Part shown: positions 48,928-57,385 of the stretch, one piece after another
How the letters are laid out: the number at the start of each line of letters is the position of its first letter
How positions within the stretch are numbered: the first letter of the stretch is position 1
Origin: Erwinia aphidicola
Lineage (GTDB): Bacteria; Pseudomonadota; Gammaproteobacteria; Enterobacterales; Enterobacteriaceae
Reading direction: 5' to 3'
Assembly: GCF_014773485.1 (NCBI RefSeq)
Contig: NZ_JACXBP010000004.1
Span: 248,001-312,000 of the forward strand
Length of the DNA: 64,000 nucleotides
Translations under genes and position numbers: made by a program
The notes under the pieces: model-generated
What the model was told of the DNA's origin: nothing
Database searches by the model: none
The model's input: the letters and a program-made list of their open reading frames with translations, nothing else

Positions 48928-49521
48928 ATGCTGTCTGACTCTCGCAGTGTGATGTTGCTGATGTCGTTTGCTGCCGGAACTTTTGCTGCGGGCGCATCCA
49001 CCAACCCGCGACATCTGATGCTGTCACAACCTTCCCAGGGCGTCCCCAATAATCCTTTGCCGCTGATCATTTATCCGCAGGTCATTCCTGATGAAACCGA
49101 CGAGGATATGAGCGCGTGGTTTAAAGCCGAGTTTGCCGCGCACGGCTGGCCGGTTAGCTGGCAAGCGCCGGTTTTCCCCTATACCCATTACCACCCGAAC
49201 ACCCATGAACTGCTGGGGATTACCTGCGGCTGGGCCGAGATCCTGTTTGGCGGCGAGAGCGGAAGAATGGTCACGGTGTACGCCGGGGATGCGGTGCTGA
49301 TCCCGGCCGGGGTAGGGCACCAGCAGATCGCAGCCAGCGATGATTTCCTCGCGGTGGGGGCGTATCCCCCTGGCGTTGTACCGCGGACGCTGCGTGACGA
49401 GCAGGCCTTAATGGAACAGTCTATGCTTGAAATAAAACGCGTGGCGATGCCGCAAGCCGACCCGATCACCGGTGGGGTAGGCGCACTGACCGAAGTCTGG
49501 CATCCGCTGGCCGCACAATAG
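48928..49521 (+). CDS. YjlB-like cupin protein
   Basis: A 197-residue protein with a single cupin domain: the first motif reads YTHYHPNTHELLGITCG (metal histidines and Glu) and the second GDAVLIPAGVGHQQI. It resembles the Bacillus YjlB group (LPLIIYPQVIPDE, HGWPVSWQAPVFPYTHYHP), whose function is not known. The N-terminus before residue 35 is hydrophobic (VMLLMSFAAGTFAAGA) and signal-like, which is unusual for this group. The ATG at 48928 follows CAGGAG by six bases. Confidence 0.8.
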   Translation: MLSDSRSVMLLMSFAAGTFAAGASTNPRHLMLSQPSQGVPNNPLPLIIYPQVIPDETDEDMSAWFKAEFAAHGWPVSWQAPVFPYTHYHPNTHELLGITCGWAEILFGGESGRMVTVYAGDAVLIPAGVGHQQIAASDDFLAVGAYPPGVVPRTLRDEQALMEQSMLEIKRVAMPQADPITGGVGALTEVWHPLAAQ

Positions 49522-49714
49522 TTTCACCTCTTCTTTAGCGCTGCGGGCTGCACTTTATTGGTGCAGTCTGCCGCCGCGTTTCGCTTTCCCCGTTGCCAGG
49601 AAAAGCTTTCGCCTGTTGTCGGTCCGCATGCCATGCGGCTCAGGACGCCACGCCTGACTCTGGCACACTTTGTGCAGATCTCATGACAGGTTCACAGACA
49701 GCGGTAGGGAAATC

Positions 49715-51151
49715 ATGAATCAAAGCTATGAAATAGCGTCACACTTTTATGATGAAATGTTGCTGAGCGATGGACACTATCGTCGGCACTACCGGGAATA
49801 CTGGCAATGGCTACAGCAGGCCGACCAGCAGGCGATTGCGCGCAAGCGCGAAGAGGCGGAACTGCTGTTTCACCGCCTTGGGATCACCTTTAACGTTTAT
49901 GGTGAAGACGGCGGAGCCGAACGGCTGATCCCCTTCGACAGCGTTCCGCGCATTATTCCGGCCAGCGAATGGGCGATGCTGGATAAAGGCATCCGCCAGC
50001 GCGTGCAGGCCCTGAACGCTTTTCTGCATGATATCTATCACCAGCAGCATATCCTCAAAGCGGGCCTGATTCCCGCCGAGCAGGTGCTGGTCAACGATCA
50101 GTATCAGCCCTGCATGCAGGGCATCAACCTGCACCGCGACCTGTATGCCCACATTATCGGCGTCGATATGGTGCGCAACAACGACGGCGAATATTACGTG
50201 CTGGAAGATAACCTGCGCACCCCGTCCGGCGTCTCCTACATGCTGGAGAACCGCAAGATGATGATGCGCCTCTACCCGGAGCTGTTCGCCGACCAGCGTA
50301 TTGCCCCGGTTGAGCGCTACCCGTCGCTGCTGCTGCAAACCCTGCGGGAAAGCTCCCCGGTTAACGACCCGGTGGTGGTGGTTTTAACCCCCGGGCGCTT
50401 TAACAGCGCTTACTTTGAACACAGCTTCCTTGCCCAGCAGATGGGGGTGGAACTGGTCGAGAGCGCCGATCTGTTTGTTAAAGATGGCGCAGTACTGATG
50501 CGTACCACCGCCGGGCCGTGCAAAATCGATGTGATTTATCGCCGCGTCGACGATGCCTTCCTCGACCCGCTGGCGTTCCGCCCGGACTCGATGCTTGGCG
50601 TGCCGGGCCTGCTGTCGGTGTACCGTTCCGGCAACGTGGTGCTGGCAAATGCTATCGGCACCGGGGTGGCGGACGACAAGTCGATCTATCCTTACGTGCC
50701 GGAGATGATCCGCTACTACCTTAACGAAGATCCGATCCTCAACAATGTGCCGACCTGGCAATGCCGCCGCCCGGAGGATCTGTCGTGGGTGCTGGCAAAC
50801 CTTGAGCAGCTGGTGGTGAAAGAGGTCCACGGTGCCGGCGGCTACGGCATGCTGATCGGCCCCGTTGCCAGTAAACAGCAGTTGGAGGATTTCCGCGCGC
50901 TGCTGAAAGCCAAACCGCAGAACTATATTGCACAGAATACGCTGGCGCTCTCTACCTGCCCGACCTTTGTTGAACAGGGGCTGGCGCCGCGCCATATTGA
51001 CCTGCGTCCGTTTGCCCTCAGCGGCGCCGATATTCGGCTGGTGCCCGGTGGGCTGACCCGCGTGGCGCTGAACGAAGGCTCGCTGGTGGTTAACTCCTCG
51101 CAGGGCGGTGGGACCAAGGACACCTGGGTTCTGGAGGATGACGCATGCTAA
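49715..51151 (+). CDS. Circularly permuted ATP-grasp protein of the Anbu cluster
   Basis: A 478-residue protein of the circularly permuted ATP-grasp family, predicted to form amide or peptide bonds using ATP. Motifs include YVLEDNLRTPSGVSYM, RFNSAYFEHSFLAQQMGVEL, GTGVADDKSIYPYVPEMI, VVKEVHGAGGYGM and the C-terminal SQGGGTKDTWVL. It leads a four-gene run with alpha-E, transglutaminase-like and Anbu genes, a recurrent gene neighbourhood in proteobacteria. The ATG at 49715 follows TAGGGA; upstream in-frame codons lack a site. The product of the reaction is not known. Confidence 0.92.
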   Translation: MNQSYEIASHFYDEMLLSDGHYRRHYREYWQWLQQADQQAIARKREEAELLFHRLGITFNVYGEDGGAERLIPFDSVPRIIPASEWAMLDKGIRQRVQALNAFLHDIYHQQHILKAGLIPAEQVLVNDQYQPCMQGINLHRDLYAHIIGVDMVRNNDGEYYVLEDNLRTPSGVSYMLENRKMMMRLYPELFADQRIAPVERYPSLLLQTLRESSPVNDPVVVVLTPGRFNSAYFEHSFLAQQMGVELVESADLFVKDGAVLMRTTAGPCKIDVIYRRVDDAFLDPLAFRPDSMLGVPGLLSVYRSGNVVLANAIGTGVADDKSIYPYVPEMIRYYLNEDPILNNVPTWQCRRPEDLSWVLANLEQLVVKEVHGAGGYGMLIGPVASKQQLEDFRALLKAKPQNYIAQNTLALSTCPTFVEQGLAPRHIDLRPFALSGADIRLVPGGLTRVALNEGSLVVNSSQGGGTKDTWVLEDDAC

Positions 51152-52074
51152 GCCGCACGGCCAGTGGCCTGTACTGGATGGCGCGCTATTTAGAGCGCGC
51201 GGAAAATATTGCCAGGGTGCTCGACGTCACCAACCGGCTCTCCCTGATGCCGGTGCGCGGCAGCCACAACAATGAGCTGCGCGTCCCGCTGAACCTCACC
51301 AACACCAGTGACCTGTACTGGTCAGTCAACGATCGGCTGGCGATGCCGGAGCTGTTCAACTTTTTTGCCCTCGACGAGCGCAATCCCGGCAGCATCTATA
51401 ACTGCTGGCAGGCGGCGTGGAATAACGCGCATGCGGTGCGCGGCAGCCTCTCATCGGAAGTGTGGGAGAGCATCAACTCCAGCTGGATCGAACTGCGCAA
51501 GCTGCGGCGCAACGGCGTTAGCAACGGTGGGGCGGATGCCTTCTTCGACTGGGTGAAAGAGCGCTCACACCTGTTCCGTGGCGCCATGTTCGGCACCCTG
51601 ATGCGCGGCGATGCGATGAGCTTTATTCGCCTCGGTACGCTGCTGGAGCGCGCCGACTGCACCGCCAGGCTGCTCGACGTCTACCAGCATCTGACCGATG
51701 AAGATGACGACACGGTGCGTGAGTACTACCGGCTGGATACCCTGCTGCGCTCGGTCTCGGCGCGCGAGGCTTACCACACTATCTACAAACAGCAGATGGC
51801 GGCGGATAACGTCAATGAGATGTTGATCCTGCGCGAAGAGAGCCCGCGATCGCTGCGATCCTGCGTCGAAGAGATCGCGAACCAGCTCAATCTGATCGGC
51901 AGCAGCGGTGAAGATCGTCCGCGTTACCTGCTCACGGTGCTGCATGCGCAGCTGCGCTTTAGTAGCTGGGAATCTCTGATGACGGACGGGCTGCACGCCT
52001 GGCTGCAACGTTTTCTGGCAGAGCTGGCGGCGATTGCCGACAGCATTCACCAAACCTATCTGGAGGCGAAATAA
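51145..52074 (+). CDS. Alpha-E domain protein of the Anbu cluster
   Basis: A 309-residue, almost wholly helical protein of the alpha-E (DUF403) family that always accompanies the permuted ATP-grasp enzyme and is thought to act with it. MLSRTASGLYWMARYLERAEN at the start, LFRGAMFGTLMRGDAMSFI and LGTLLERADCTARLLD are conserved. Its start overlaps the ATP-grasp gene by seven bases, with TGGAGG inside that gene, so translation is coupled. (The N-terminal segment is quoted in part only.). Confidence 0.92.
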   Translation: MLSRTASGLYWMARYLERAENIARVLDVTNRLSLMPVRGSHNNELRVPLNLTNTSDLYWSVNDRLAMPELFNFFALDERNPGSIYNCWQAAWNNAHAVRGSLSSEVWESINSSWIELRKLRRNGVSNGGADAFFDWVKERSHLFRGAMFGTLMRGDAMSFIRLGTLLERADCTARLLDVYQHLTDEDDDTVREYYRLDTLLRSVSAREAYHTIYKQQMAADNVNEMLILREESPRSLRSCVEEIANQLNLIGSSGEDRPRYLLTVLHAQLRFSSWESLMTDGLHAWLQRFLAELAAIADSIHQTYLEAK

Positions 52075-52075
52075 C

Positions 52076-52876
52076 ATGAAGCTGAATATTGAGCATAAAA
52101 CTTGTTTCAGCTACCAGAGTCTGGTGCGCCAGAGCACGCAGTATCTGCGCCTGACGCCGCAGGACTCTGTCCATCAGCACATTATCTCGTGGGATCTCTT
52201 CCTGCCGGAGCAGGCGATCTGCACCACCGATGCCTGGGGCAATGTGATGCACGTACTGACGCTTGACCGCCCGCATCAGGAGATAGAGATCGCCGCGCGC
52301 GGCGTGGTCGATATTCTTGATGAAGAGGACAGCTCGCCAGACCCGGACTGCGTGCTGTCGCCGCTGGTGTTCCTGCGTATCACGCCGCTGACGCAGCCTG
52401 ATATGGCTATCCGCGATTTCGCCCGCCGCTATTACCGTGAAGAAGCACCGCTCGCCAGCCTCGAACGCCTGATGGGCGAGCTGCTGCTGAAGATGCCGTA
52501 TCAGCCCGGCAGCACGCTGGTGACCGATACCGCCGCCAAAGTTTTTGCCGCTGGAAGTGGCGTTTGTCAGGACCACAGTCACGTATTTTTAGCCTGCTGT
52601 CGCAGTCTGCACATCCCCGCTCGTTATGTTAGCGGCTATCTGTATACTGAAAATGTGGAACATGTGGCGACCCATGCATGGGTGGAAGTGTGGCTCGACG
52701 GCAGCTGGCACAGTTTCGATATTACCAATAATACCCGCAGCACCCGGCAGCATCTGAAGCTGGCTGTCGGTGTGGATTATCTTGATGCCTGTCCGGTGCG
52801 CGGCATGCGCCTGGGCGGCGGCAGTGAAGATATGCAGGCCGTGGCTGCGGTACAACTGGTGTTCTCGCAGCAGTAA
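52076..52876 (+). CDS. Transglutaminase-like peptidase of the Anbu cluster
   Basis: A 266-residue protein with an N-terminal beta domain (bacterial transglutaminase-like N region, 1-80) and a transglutaminase core. The catalytic triad is visible as Cys164 in GSGVCQDHSHVF, His200 in THAWVEVWL and Asp215 in FDITNN. These bacterial proteins are usually peptidases or amidases rather than cross-linkers. It starts one base after the alpha-E stop, with TGGAGG upstream, and precedes the Anbu gene by 18 bases. It may process the product made by the ATP-grasp enzyme (inference). Confidence 0.92.
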   Translation: MKLNIEHKTCFSYQSLVRQSTQYLRLTPQDSVHQHIISWDLFLPEQAICTTDAWGNVMHVLTLDRPHQEIEIAARGVVDILDEEDSSPDPDCVLSPLVFLRITPLTQPDMAIRDFARRYYREEAPLASLERLMGELLLKMPYQPGSTLVTDTAAKVFAAGSGVCQDHSHVFLACCRSLHIPARYVSGYLYTENVEHVATHAWVEVWLDGSWHSFDITNNTRSTRQHLKLAVGVDYLDACPVRGMRLGGGSEDMQAVAAVQLVFSQQ

Positions 52877-52894
52877 TTTTTGAACGGGCAAACT

Positions 52895-53605
52895 ATGACC
52901 TACTGTGTGGCAATGCGCTTATCGTCAGGGATGATTTTCGTTTCCGACTCCCGGACCAATGCGGGCGTGGATCATATCTCCTCGTTCCGAAAGCTCCATG
53001 TTTTTCAGCAGGATGACGAGCGTACGCTGGTGCTGCAAAGCGCTGGCAACCTCGCCACCACCCAGAGCGCGCTGAGCCTGCTGCGGCGCGGCTGTGAAGA
53101 TGGTAAACAGCCTAACCTGATGAGCTGCACCAATATGTACGATGTGGCACTGCTGGTCGGGGACACGCTGCGTACGGTGATCAAACGTGACGGCGAGGAG
53201 TTTGGCGGTACGCTGATGCTGGGCGGGCAGATTAAGGGTGAAGAGCCGCGGCTGTTCCAGATCTATCCGCAGGGCAACTTCATTGAAGCCAGTACCGATA
53301 CGCCCTATTTCCAGATAGGCGAAAGCAAATACGGCAAGCCGATTATCGACCGGGTGCTGCGCTATGACACCGCGCTGGACCAGGCGATGCAGTGCGCGCT
53401 GATTTCGATGGATTCGACGCTGGCGAGTAATATCTCCGTCGGCCTGCCGCTGGATGTGATGGTCTATCCCACCGACAGCTTCAGCAGCATGCAGCAGTAC
53501 CACATCACCGAAAAACACCCCTATTTTTCTCAGATCCGCCAGCTGTGGAGCAGCGGATTGCTCAGCGTTTTTTCGCAGCTGCCGCCGTTACGGCTCGACG
53601 AATAA
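52895..53605 (+). CDS. Anbu: proteasome beta-subunit-like peptidase
   Basis: A 236-residue Ntn-hydrolase of the Anbu (ancestral beta subunit) family, related to HslV and 20S proteasome beta subunits. With Met removed, Thr1 is followed by Asp17 (VSDSRTNAG) and Lys32 (SFRKL), the positions of the proteasome catalytic residues. The start at 52895 yields MTYCVAMRL; the frame's earlier TTG at 52880 would block an N-terminal threonine. Published Anbu structures form open helical or ring-like oligomers, and a natural substrate is not known. It ends the four-gene cluster. Confidence 0.93.
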   Translation: MTYCVAMRLSSGMIFVSDSRTNAGVDHISSFRKLHVFQQDDERTLVLQSAGNLATTQSALSLLRRGCEDGKQPNLMSCTNMYDVALLVGDTLRTVIKRDGEEFGGTLMLGGQIKGEEPRLFQIYPQGNFIEASTDTPYFQIGESKYGKPIIDRVLRYDTALDQAMQCALISMDSTLASNISVGLPLDVMVYPTDSFSSMQQYHITEKHPYFSQIRQLWSSGLLSVFSQLPPLRLDE

Positions 53606-53608
53606 TCC

Positions 53609-53628
53609 GGGCTGGGCATGCCCAGCCC
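53609..53628. repeat. Short hairpin repeat after the Anbu gene
   Basis: GGGCTGGGCATGCCCAGCCC is a perfect 20-base palindrome four bases after the Anbu stop, followed by CCTACA. It is of the catg-centred subgroup and may terminate the Anbu operon. Confidence 0.88.
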
Positions 53629-53782
53629 CTACAATCGGCCAAGCCGTTTTACCGTTATCTCCCACTGCCTCCCTGCTTTGCGCCATCGGTAAATTTACAG
53701 AATATTGCAGCTGTCATGTCACTGACACATCATCGTCATCCGGGCTGGTTAGTGTGCGGCTAAAACACCCGGAGATAAGCCT

Positions 53783-55486
53783 GTGTTTACTGTTGAAAGT
53801 GTTTTAGACGACCTCAGCCCTGGCCATCAGACGCCATCGTGGCAGAAAAGCCTGCTGCGCCGCCTGCTGCGTGAAAAAGAGTTCCAGCAGTTCAATCAGC
53901 GAAATCGCCACCTGAAAGGGCTGGACATGGTGGAGCAGGTGCTGGAATACCTCGACGTCAGCTGCGAGCTGAGCGAGCGCGACCTGGAGCAAATCCCCAG
54001 TCACGGACCGGTGGTGATCGTCGCTAATCATCCGCTCGGTACCCTGGATGGCCTGGCGCTGCTGCACGCGGTGTCGCAGGTGCGGCGCGATGTGAAAATC
54101 GTCACTAACCGTCTGCTGAACTGTCTCGCATCCCTCAGCAGCCTGATGGTGCTGGTGGACAATATGGGCAACCGCACCAGCCGCCAGCAGGTCGAACAGA
54201 TGCAGGAGCAGCTGGAAAGCCAGGGCGTGCTGATCTTCTTCCCGGCGGGGGAAGTGTCGCGCTTCGGCAGCAAGGGGGTAAAAGACAGCCCGTGGAGCCA
54301 CGGCTTCCTGCGCATCGCCGCCCGCTACCGCGCACCGATCGTGCCGATCCACGTCAGCGGCCGCAACAGCGCGCTTTTCTACCTTACGTCAAAAATTTAC
54401 CAGCCGCTGTCGATGCTGCTGCTGGTGCGCGAGATGTTCGTCAATCGCGGTGCGCGGTTAAAGCTCAAGGTGGGCAAGCGCATTCCCTTCGCCAGCTGGC
54501 ACGATGGCCGTACCCCGGCGAAAGAGCTGGCGGCGCGCTTCCGGCGTCATCTCTACCGTATTGCGCAGGGCAAGTCTGCCCTGTTCCAGACCGAAGCGGC
54601 GATAGCGCGTGCGGAAGATCGGGCGGTGCTGAAACGCGCGCTGGCCGGATGTGAAGTGCTCGGCCAGCTGCCGGACGGCAAGATGATTTACCTTTATCGC
54701 CGCCACGGCGAAGACTATGTCCCGATCCTGCGCGAGCTAGGGCGGCTGCGGGAAATTGCCTTTCGCGCGGTGGGCGAGGGCAGCGGCACGCGGCGCGATC
54801 TTGACGATTACGACGACGATTATTACCACCTGATCCTGTGGGATGCAGAGGCGCTGGACATCGTCGGGGCCTATCGCTTTATCCCGACCGCCGAGCAGTT
54901 CGAGCGCAAAGGCTTTGAGGGGATCTACAGCCACAGCCTGTTTCACTATGACCACCAGATGAACCCCGTTCTGATGCAGGGGATCGAGCTGGGGCGCAGC
55001 TTTATTCAGCCGGCCTACTGGGGCAAACGCGGCCTCGACTATCTGTGGATGGGCATTGGTGCTTACCTGGCGAAATATCCGCAATACCGTTATCTGTTTG
55101 GCCCGGTGTCAATTTCCGGCGGTCTGCCGCTGGCAGCGCGCGACCTGCTGGTGGCATTCTATCGCCTCTACTTCGCGCCTGCGCTGCCGCTGGCTACCTC
55201 ACGCCGCCCGTACCCGGCATCATTGCCGGACGTGCTGGCGCAGTTCAGCGGTGATGATTATGTTGAGGATCTCAAACGCCTGAAGCGCCTGCTGAGCAAC
55301 CTCGGCACTGGCATCCCGCCGCTGTATAAGCAGTATTCCGAGCTGTGTGAAACCGGCGGGGTTCAGTTTATCGACTTCGGCAGCGACCCGGACTTTAACC
55401 ACTGTATTGATGGGCTGGTGCTGGTGGACCTCACCCGCTTAAAAGAGAGCCGCTACCAGCGCTATATCGCGGTGCATCAGGGTTAG
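53783..55486 (+). CDS. olsF: OlsF-like bifunctional ornithine-lipid synthase
   Basis: A 567-residue fusion of two acyltransferases. The N-terminal half (about 60-270) is a PlsC-like O-acyltransferase with NHPLGTLDGLALL and FPAGEVSRFG. The C-terminal half (about 300-560) is an OlsB-like GNAT N-acyltransferase with REIAFRAVGEGSG, YYHLILWDAEALDIVGAYRF and SHSLFHYD. This matches OlsF described in Serratia, which makes the phosphorus-free ornithine lipid from ornithine. Older annotations call it a putative hemolysin or GNAT protein. The start is GTG at 53783 after CGGAG. It follows the Anbu cluster by 177 bases but probably has its own transcript. Confidence 0.82.
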   Translation: MFTVESVLDDLSPGHQTPSWQKSLLRRLLREKEFQQFNQRNRHLKGLDMVEQVLEYLDVSCELSERDLEQIPSHGPVVIVANHPLGTLDGLALLHAVSQVRRDVKIVTNRLLNCLASLSSLMVLVDNMGNRTSRQQVEQMQEQLESQGVLIFFPAGEVSRFGSKGVKDSPWSHGFLRIAARYRAPIVPIHVSGRNSALFYLTSKIYQPLSMLLLVREMFVNRGARLKLKVGKRIPFASWHDGRTPAKELAARFRRHLYRIAQGKSALFQTEAAIARAEDRAVLKRALAGCEVLGQLPDGKMIYLYRRHGEDYVPILRELGRLREIAFRAVGEGSGTRRDLDDYDDDYYHLILWDAEALDIVGAYRFIPTAEQFERKGFEGIYSHSLFHYDHQMNPVLMQGIELGRSFIQPAYWGKRGLDYLWMGIGAYLAKYPQYRYLFGPVSISGGLPLAARDLLVAFYRLYFAPALPLATSRRPYPASLPDVLAQFSGDDYVEDLKRLKRLLSNLGTGIPPLYKQYSELCETGGVQFIDFGSDPDFNHCIDGLVLVDLTRLKESRYQRYIAVHQG

Positions 55487-55503
55487 CAGCAAGGTTCAGC
55501 GTG

Positions 55504-55533
55504 TAGGGGTTGACTCGCTTTTCCGGTCAACCC
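55504..55533. repeat. Short hairpin repeat after olsF
   Basis: TAGGGGTTGAC (GGGTTGAC 55507-55514) pairs with GTCAACCC (55526-55533) across TCGCTTTTCCG. It is a diverged copy of the dispersed family. Confidence 0.8.
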
Positions 55534-55695
55534 GTCCCGCAGCATGCCCATTTCTGTGACACTCCTCTGAAATAAATTTTTTTATCCTACTGAATTAAAT
55601 CATCTTTATTTGAACGTTACCTCTCGGTTAACGGTCAGGCTTTGCGCGTAATTGTTGCAGAGCCTCCGCAGGCGCAGACTTGTAGCCAGACTGAA

Positions 55696-55725
55696 GCACC
55701 CCGTAATGGGTGCGCTCACAGGAGG
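55696..55725 (+). promoter_or_regulatory. mdcA leader hairpin and strong ribosome binding site
   Basis: GCACCC (55696-55701) can pair with GGGTGC (55708-55713) across CGTAAT, just upstream of a perfect AGGAGG at 55720-55725 that sits seven bases before the mdcA ATG. The hairpin leaves the ribosome site free. Confidence 0.6.
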
Positions 55726-55732
55726 TTACCGC

Positions 55733-57385
55733 ATGATATCCACCCCCTCTCCCCGCGTCTGGGATACGCGCCGCCGTGAAAAACAGCGCCGTATCGCCAG
55801 CCTCGGGCTGAATCACAAAGTCCTGCCCACCGACGATCTTATCCCTATGCTGGAAAAACTTATCGCGCCCGGCGATCGCGTGGTGCTGGAGGGTAATAAC
55901 CAGAAGCAGGCGGATTTTCTCTCCCGCTCACTGGCCGAGGTTAACCCACAGAAAATCCATGACCTGCATATGATTATGCCGAGCGTGGGCCGCAGCGAAC
56001 ATCTTGATATCTTTGAAAAAGGTATTGCCCGTAAGCTCGACTTTTCATTCTCCGGCACGCAAAGCCTGCGCATTTCCCAGCTGCTGGAAGATGGCCTGTT
56101 AGAGATCGGCGCGATCCACACCTACATCGAACTCTACTCGCGGCTGTATGTCGATCTCGCGCCTAACGTGGCGCTGATCGCCGGATTCAAAGCCGACCGT
56201 AAGGGCAATTTGTATACCGGGCCGAGCACCGAAGACACTCCGGCACTGGTCGAGGCCGCCGCCTTCCATGACGGCATCGTCATAGCCCAGGTCAACGAAC
56301 TGGTGGATGACGAATGCGACCTGCCGCGTGTCGATATTCCGGGGTCGTGGATCGACTTCGTGGTGGTGGCCGACAGGCCATTCTTTATTGAACCGCTGTT
56401 TACCCGCGATCCGCGCCTGATTAAGCAGGAACACGTGCTGATGGCGATGCTGGCGATCAAAGGCATCTATGCCGAGCATCAGGTGCAGTCGCTCAATCAC
56501 GGTATCGGCTTTAACACCGCCGCCATTGAGCTGCTGCTGCCAACCTACGGCGAGCAGCTGGGGCTGAAGGGCAAAATCTGTCGTCACTGGACGCTAAACC
56601 CACACCCTACGCTGATCCCGGCGATCGAGAGTGGCTGGGTGGAAAGCGTGCACTGCTTCGGCGGCGAGCTGGGGATGGAAAACTACGTCGCCGCCCGCCC
56701 GGATGTGTTCTTCACCGGTGCCGATGGCTCGATGCGCTCTAATCGTGCTTTCTGCCAGATGGCCGGCCAGTACGCGGCGGATATGTTTATTGGCTCCACG
56801 TTGCAGATTGATGGGCTGGCTAACTCCTCGACGGTGACCAAAGGCCGCCTTTCCGGCTTTGGCGGCGCGCCCAATATGGGGCACGATCCGCACGGCCGCC
56901 GTCATGCCACGGCTGCCTGGCTGGCGATGATCAATGAACCCGACCCGCTGGCACGCGGCCGCAAGCTGGTGGTGCAGATGGTGGAAACCTTCCAGGCGGG
57001 GGCAAAACCGACCTTTGTCGAGAAGCTGGAAGCGGTGGATGTGGCGAAAGCCTCCGGCATGCCGCTGGCTCCGGTGATGATTTACGGCGACGACGTCACC
57101 CACGTGCTGACCGAAGAGGGCATTGCCTACCTCTATCGCGCCAAAACGCTGGAGGAGCGGCGGGCGATGGTGGCCGCGGTCGCGGGCATCACCGATATCG
57201 GCCTCGGCGCCGACGCGAAGCGCGTCGCGCAGCTCAGGCGCGAGGGCAAAGTGGCCTTCCCGGAAGATCTTGGCATTCGTCGCACGGATGCCAGCCGGTC
57301 GCTGCTGGCGGCGGGCAGCGTCGCCGATCTGGTTGAATGGTCCGGCGGCCTCTATCAGTCACCGGCAAAATTCAGGAGCTGGTAA
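55733..57385 (+). CDS. mdcA: mdcA: malonate decarboxylase alpha subunit (acetyl-S-ACP:malonate ACP transferase)
   Basis: MdcA swaps acetate for malonate on the acyl carrier protein, the first step of the malonate decarboxylase cycle. The 550-residue product is of normal length and belongs to the CoA-transferase-like family. Segments such as GDRVVLEGNNQKQADF, HCFGGELGMENY, SSTVTKGRLSGFGGAPNMGHD and FVEKLEAVDVAK are typical. The ATG at 55733 has the perfect AGGAGG site; the longer frame from 55652 is rejected. Its stop overlaps mdcB by one base. Confidence 0.97.
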   Translation: MISTPSPRVWDTRRREKQRRIASLGLNHKVLPTDDLIPMLEKLIAPGDRVVLEGNNQKQADFLSRSLAEVNPQKIHDLHMIMPSVGRSEHLDIFEKGIARKLDFSFSGTQSLRISQLLEDGLLEIGAIHTYIELYSRLYVDLAPNVALIAGFKADRKGNLYTGPSTEDTPALVEAAAFHDGIVIAQVNELVDDECDLPRVDIPGSWIDFVVVADRPFFIEPLFTRDPRLIKQEHVLMAMLAIKGIYAEHQVQSLNHGIGFNTAAIELLLPTYGEQLGLKGKICRHWTLNPHPTLIPAIESGWVESVHCFGGELGMENYVAARPDVFFTGADGSMRSNRAFCQMAGQYAADMFIGSTLQIDGLANSSTVTKGRLSGFGGAPNMGHDPHGRRHATAAWLAMINEPDPLARGRKLVVQMVETFQAGAKPTFVEKLEAVDVAKASGMPLAPVMIYGDDVTHVLTEEGIAYLYRAKTLEERRAMVAAVAGITDIGLGADAKRVAQLRREGKVAFPEDLGIRRTDASRSLLAAGSVADLVEWSGGLYQSPAKFRSW

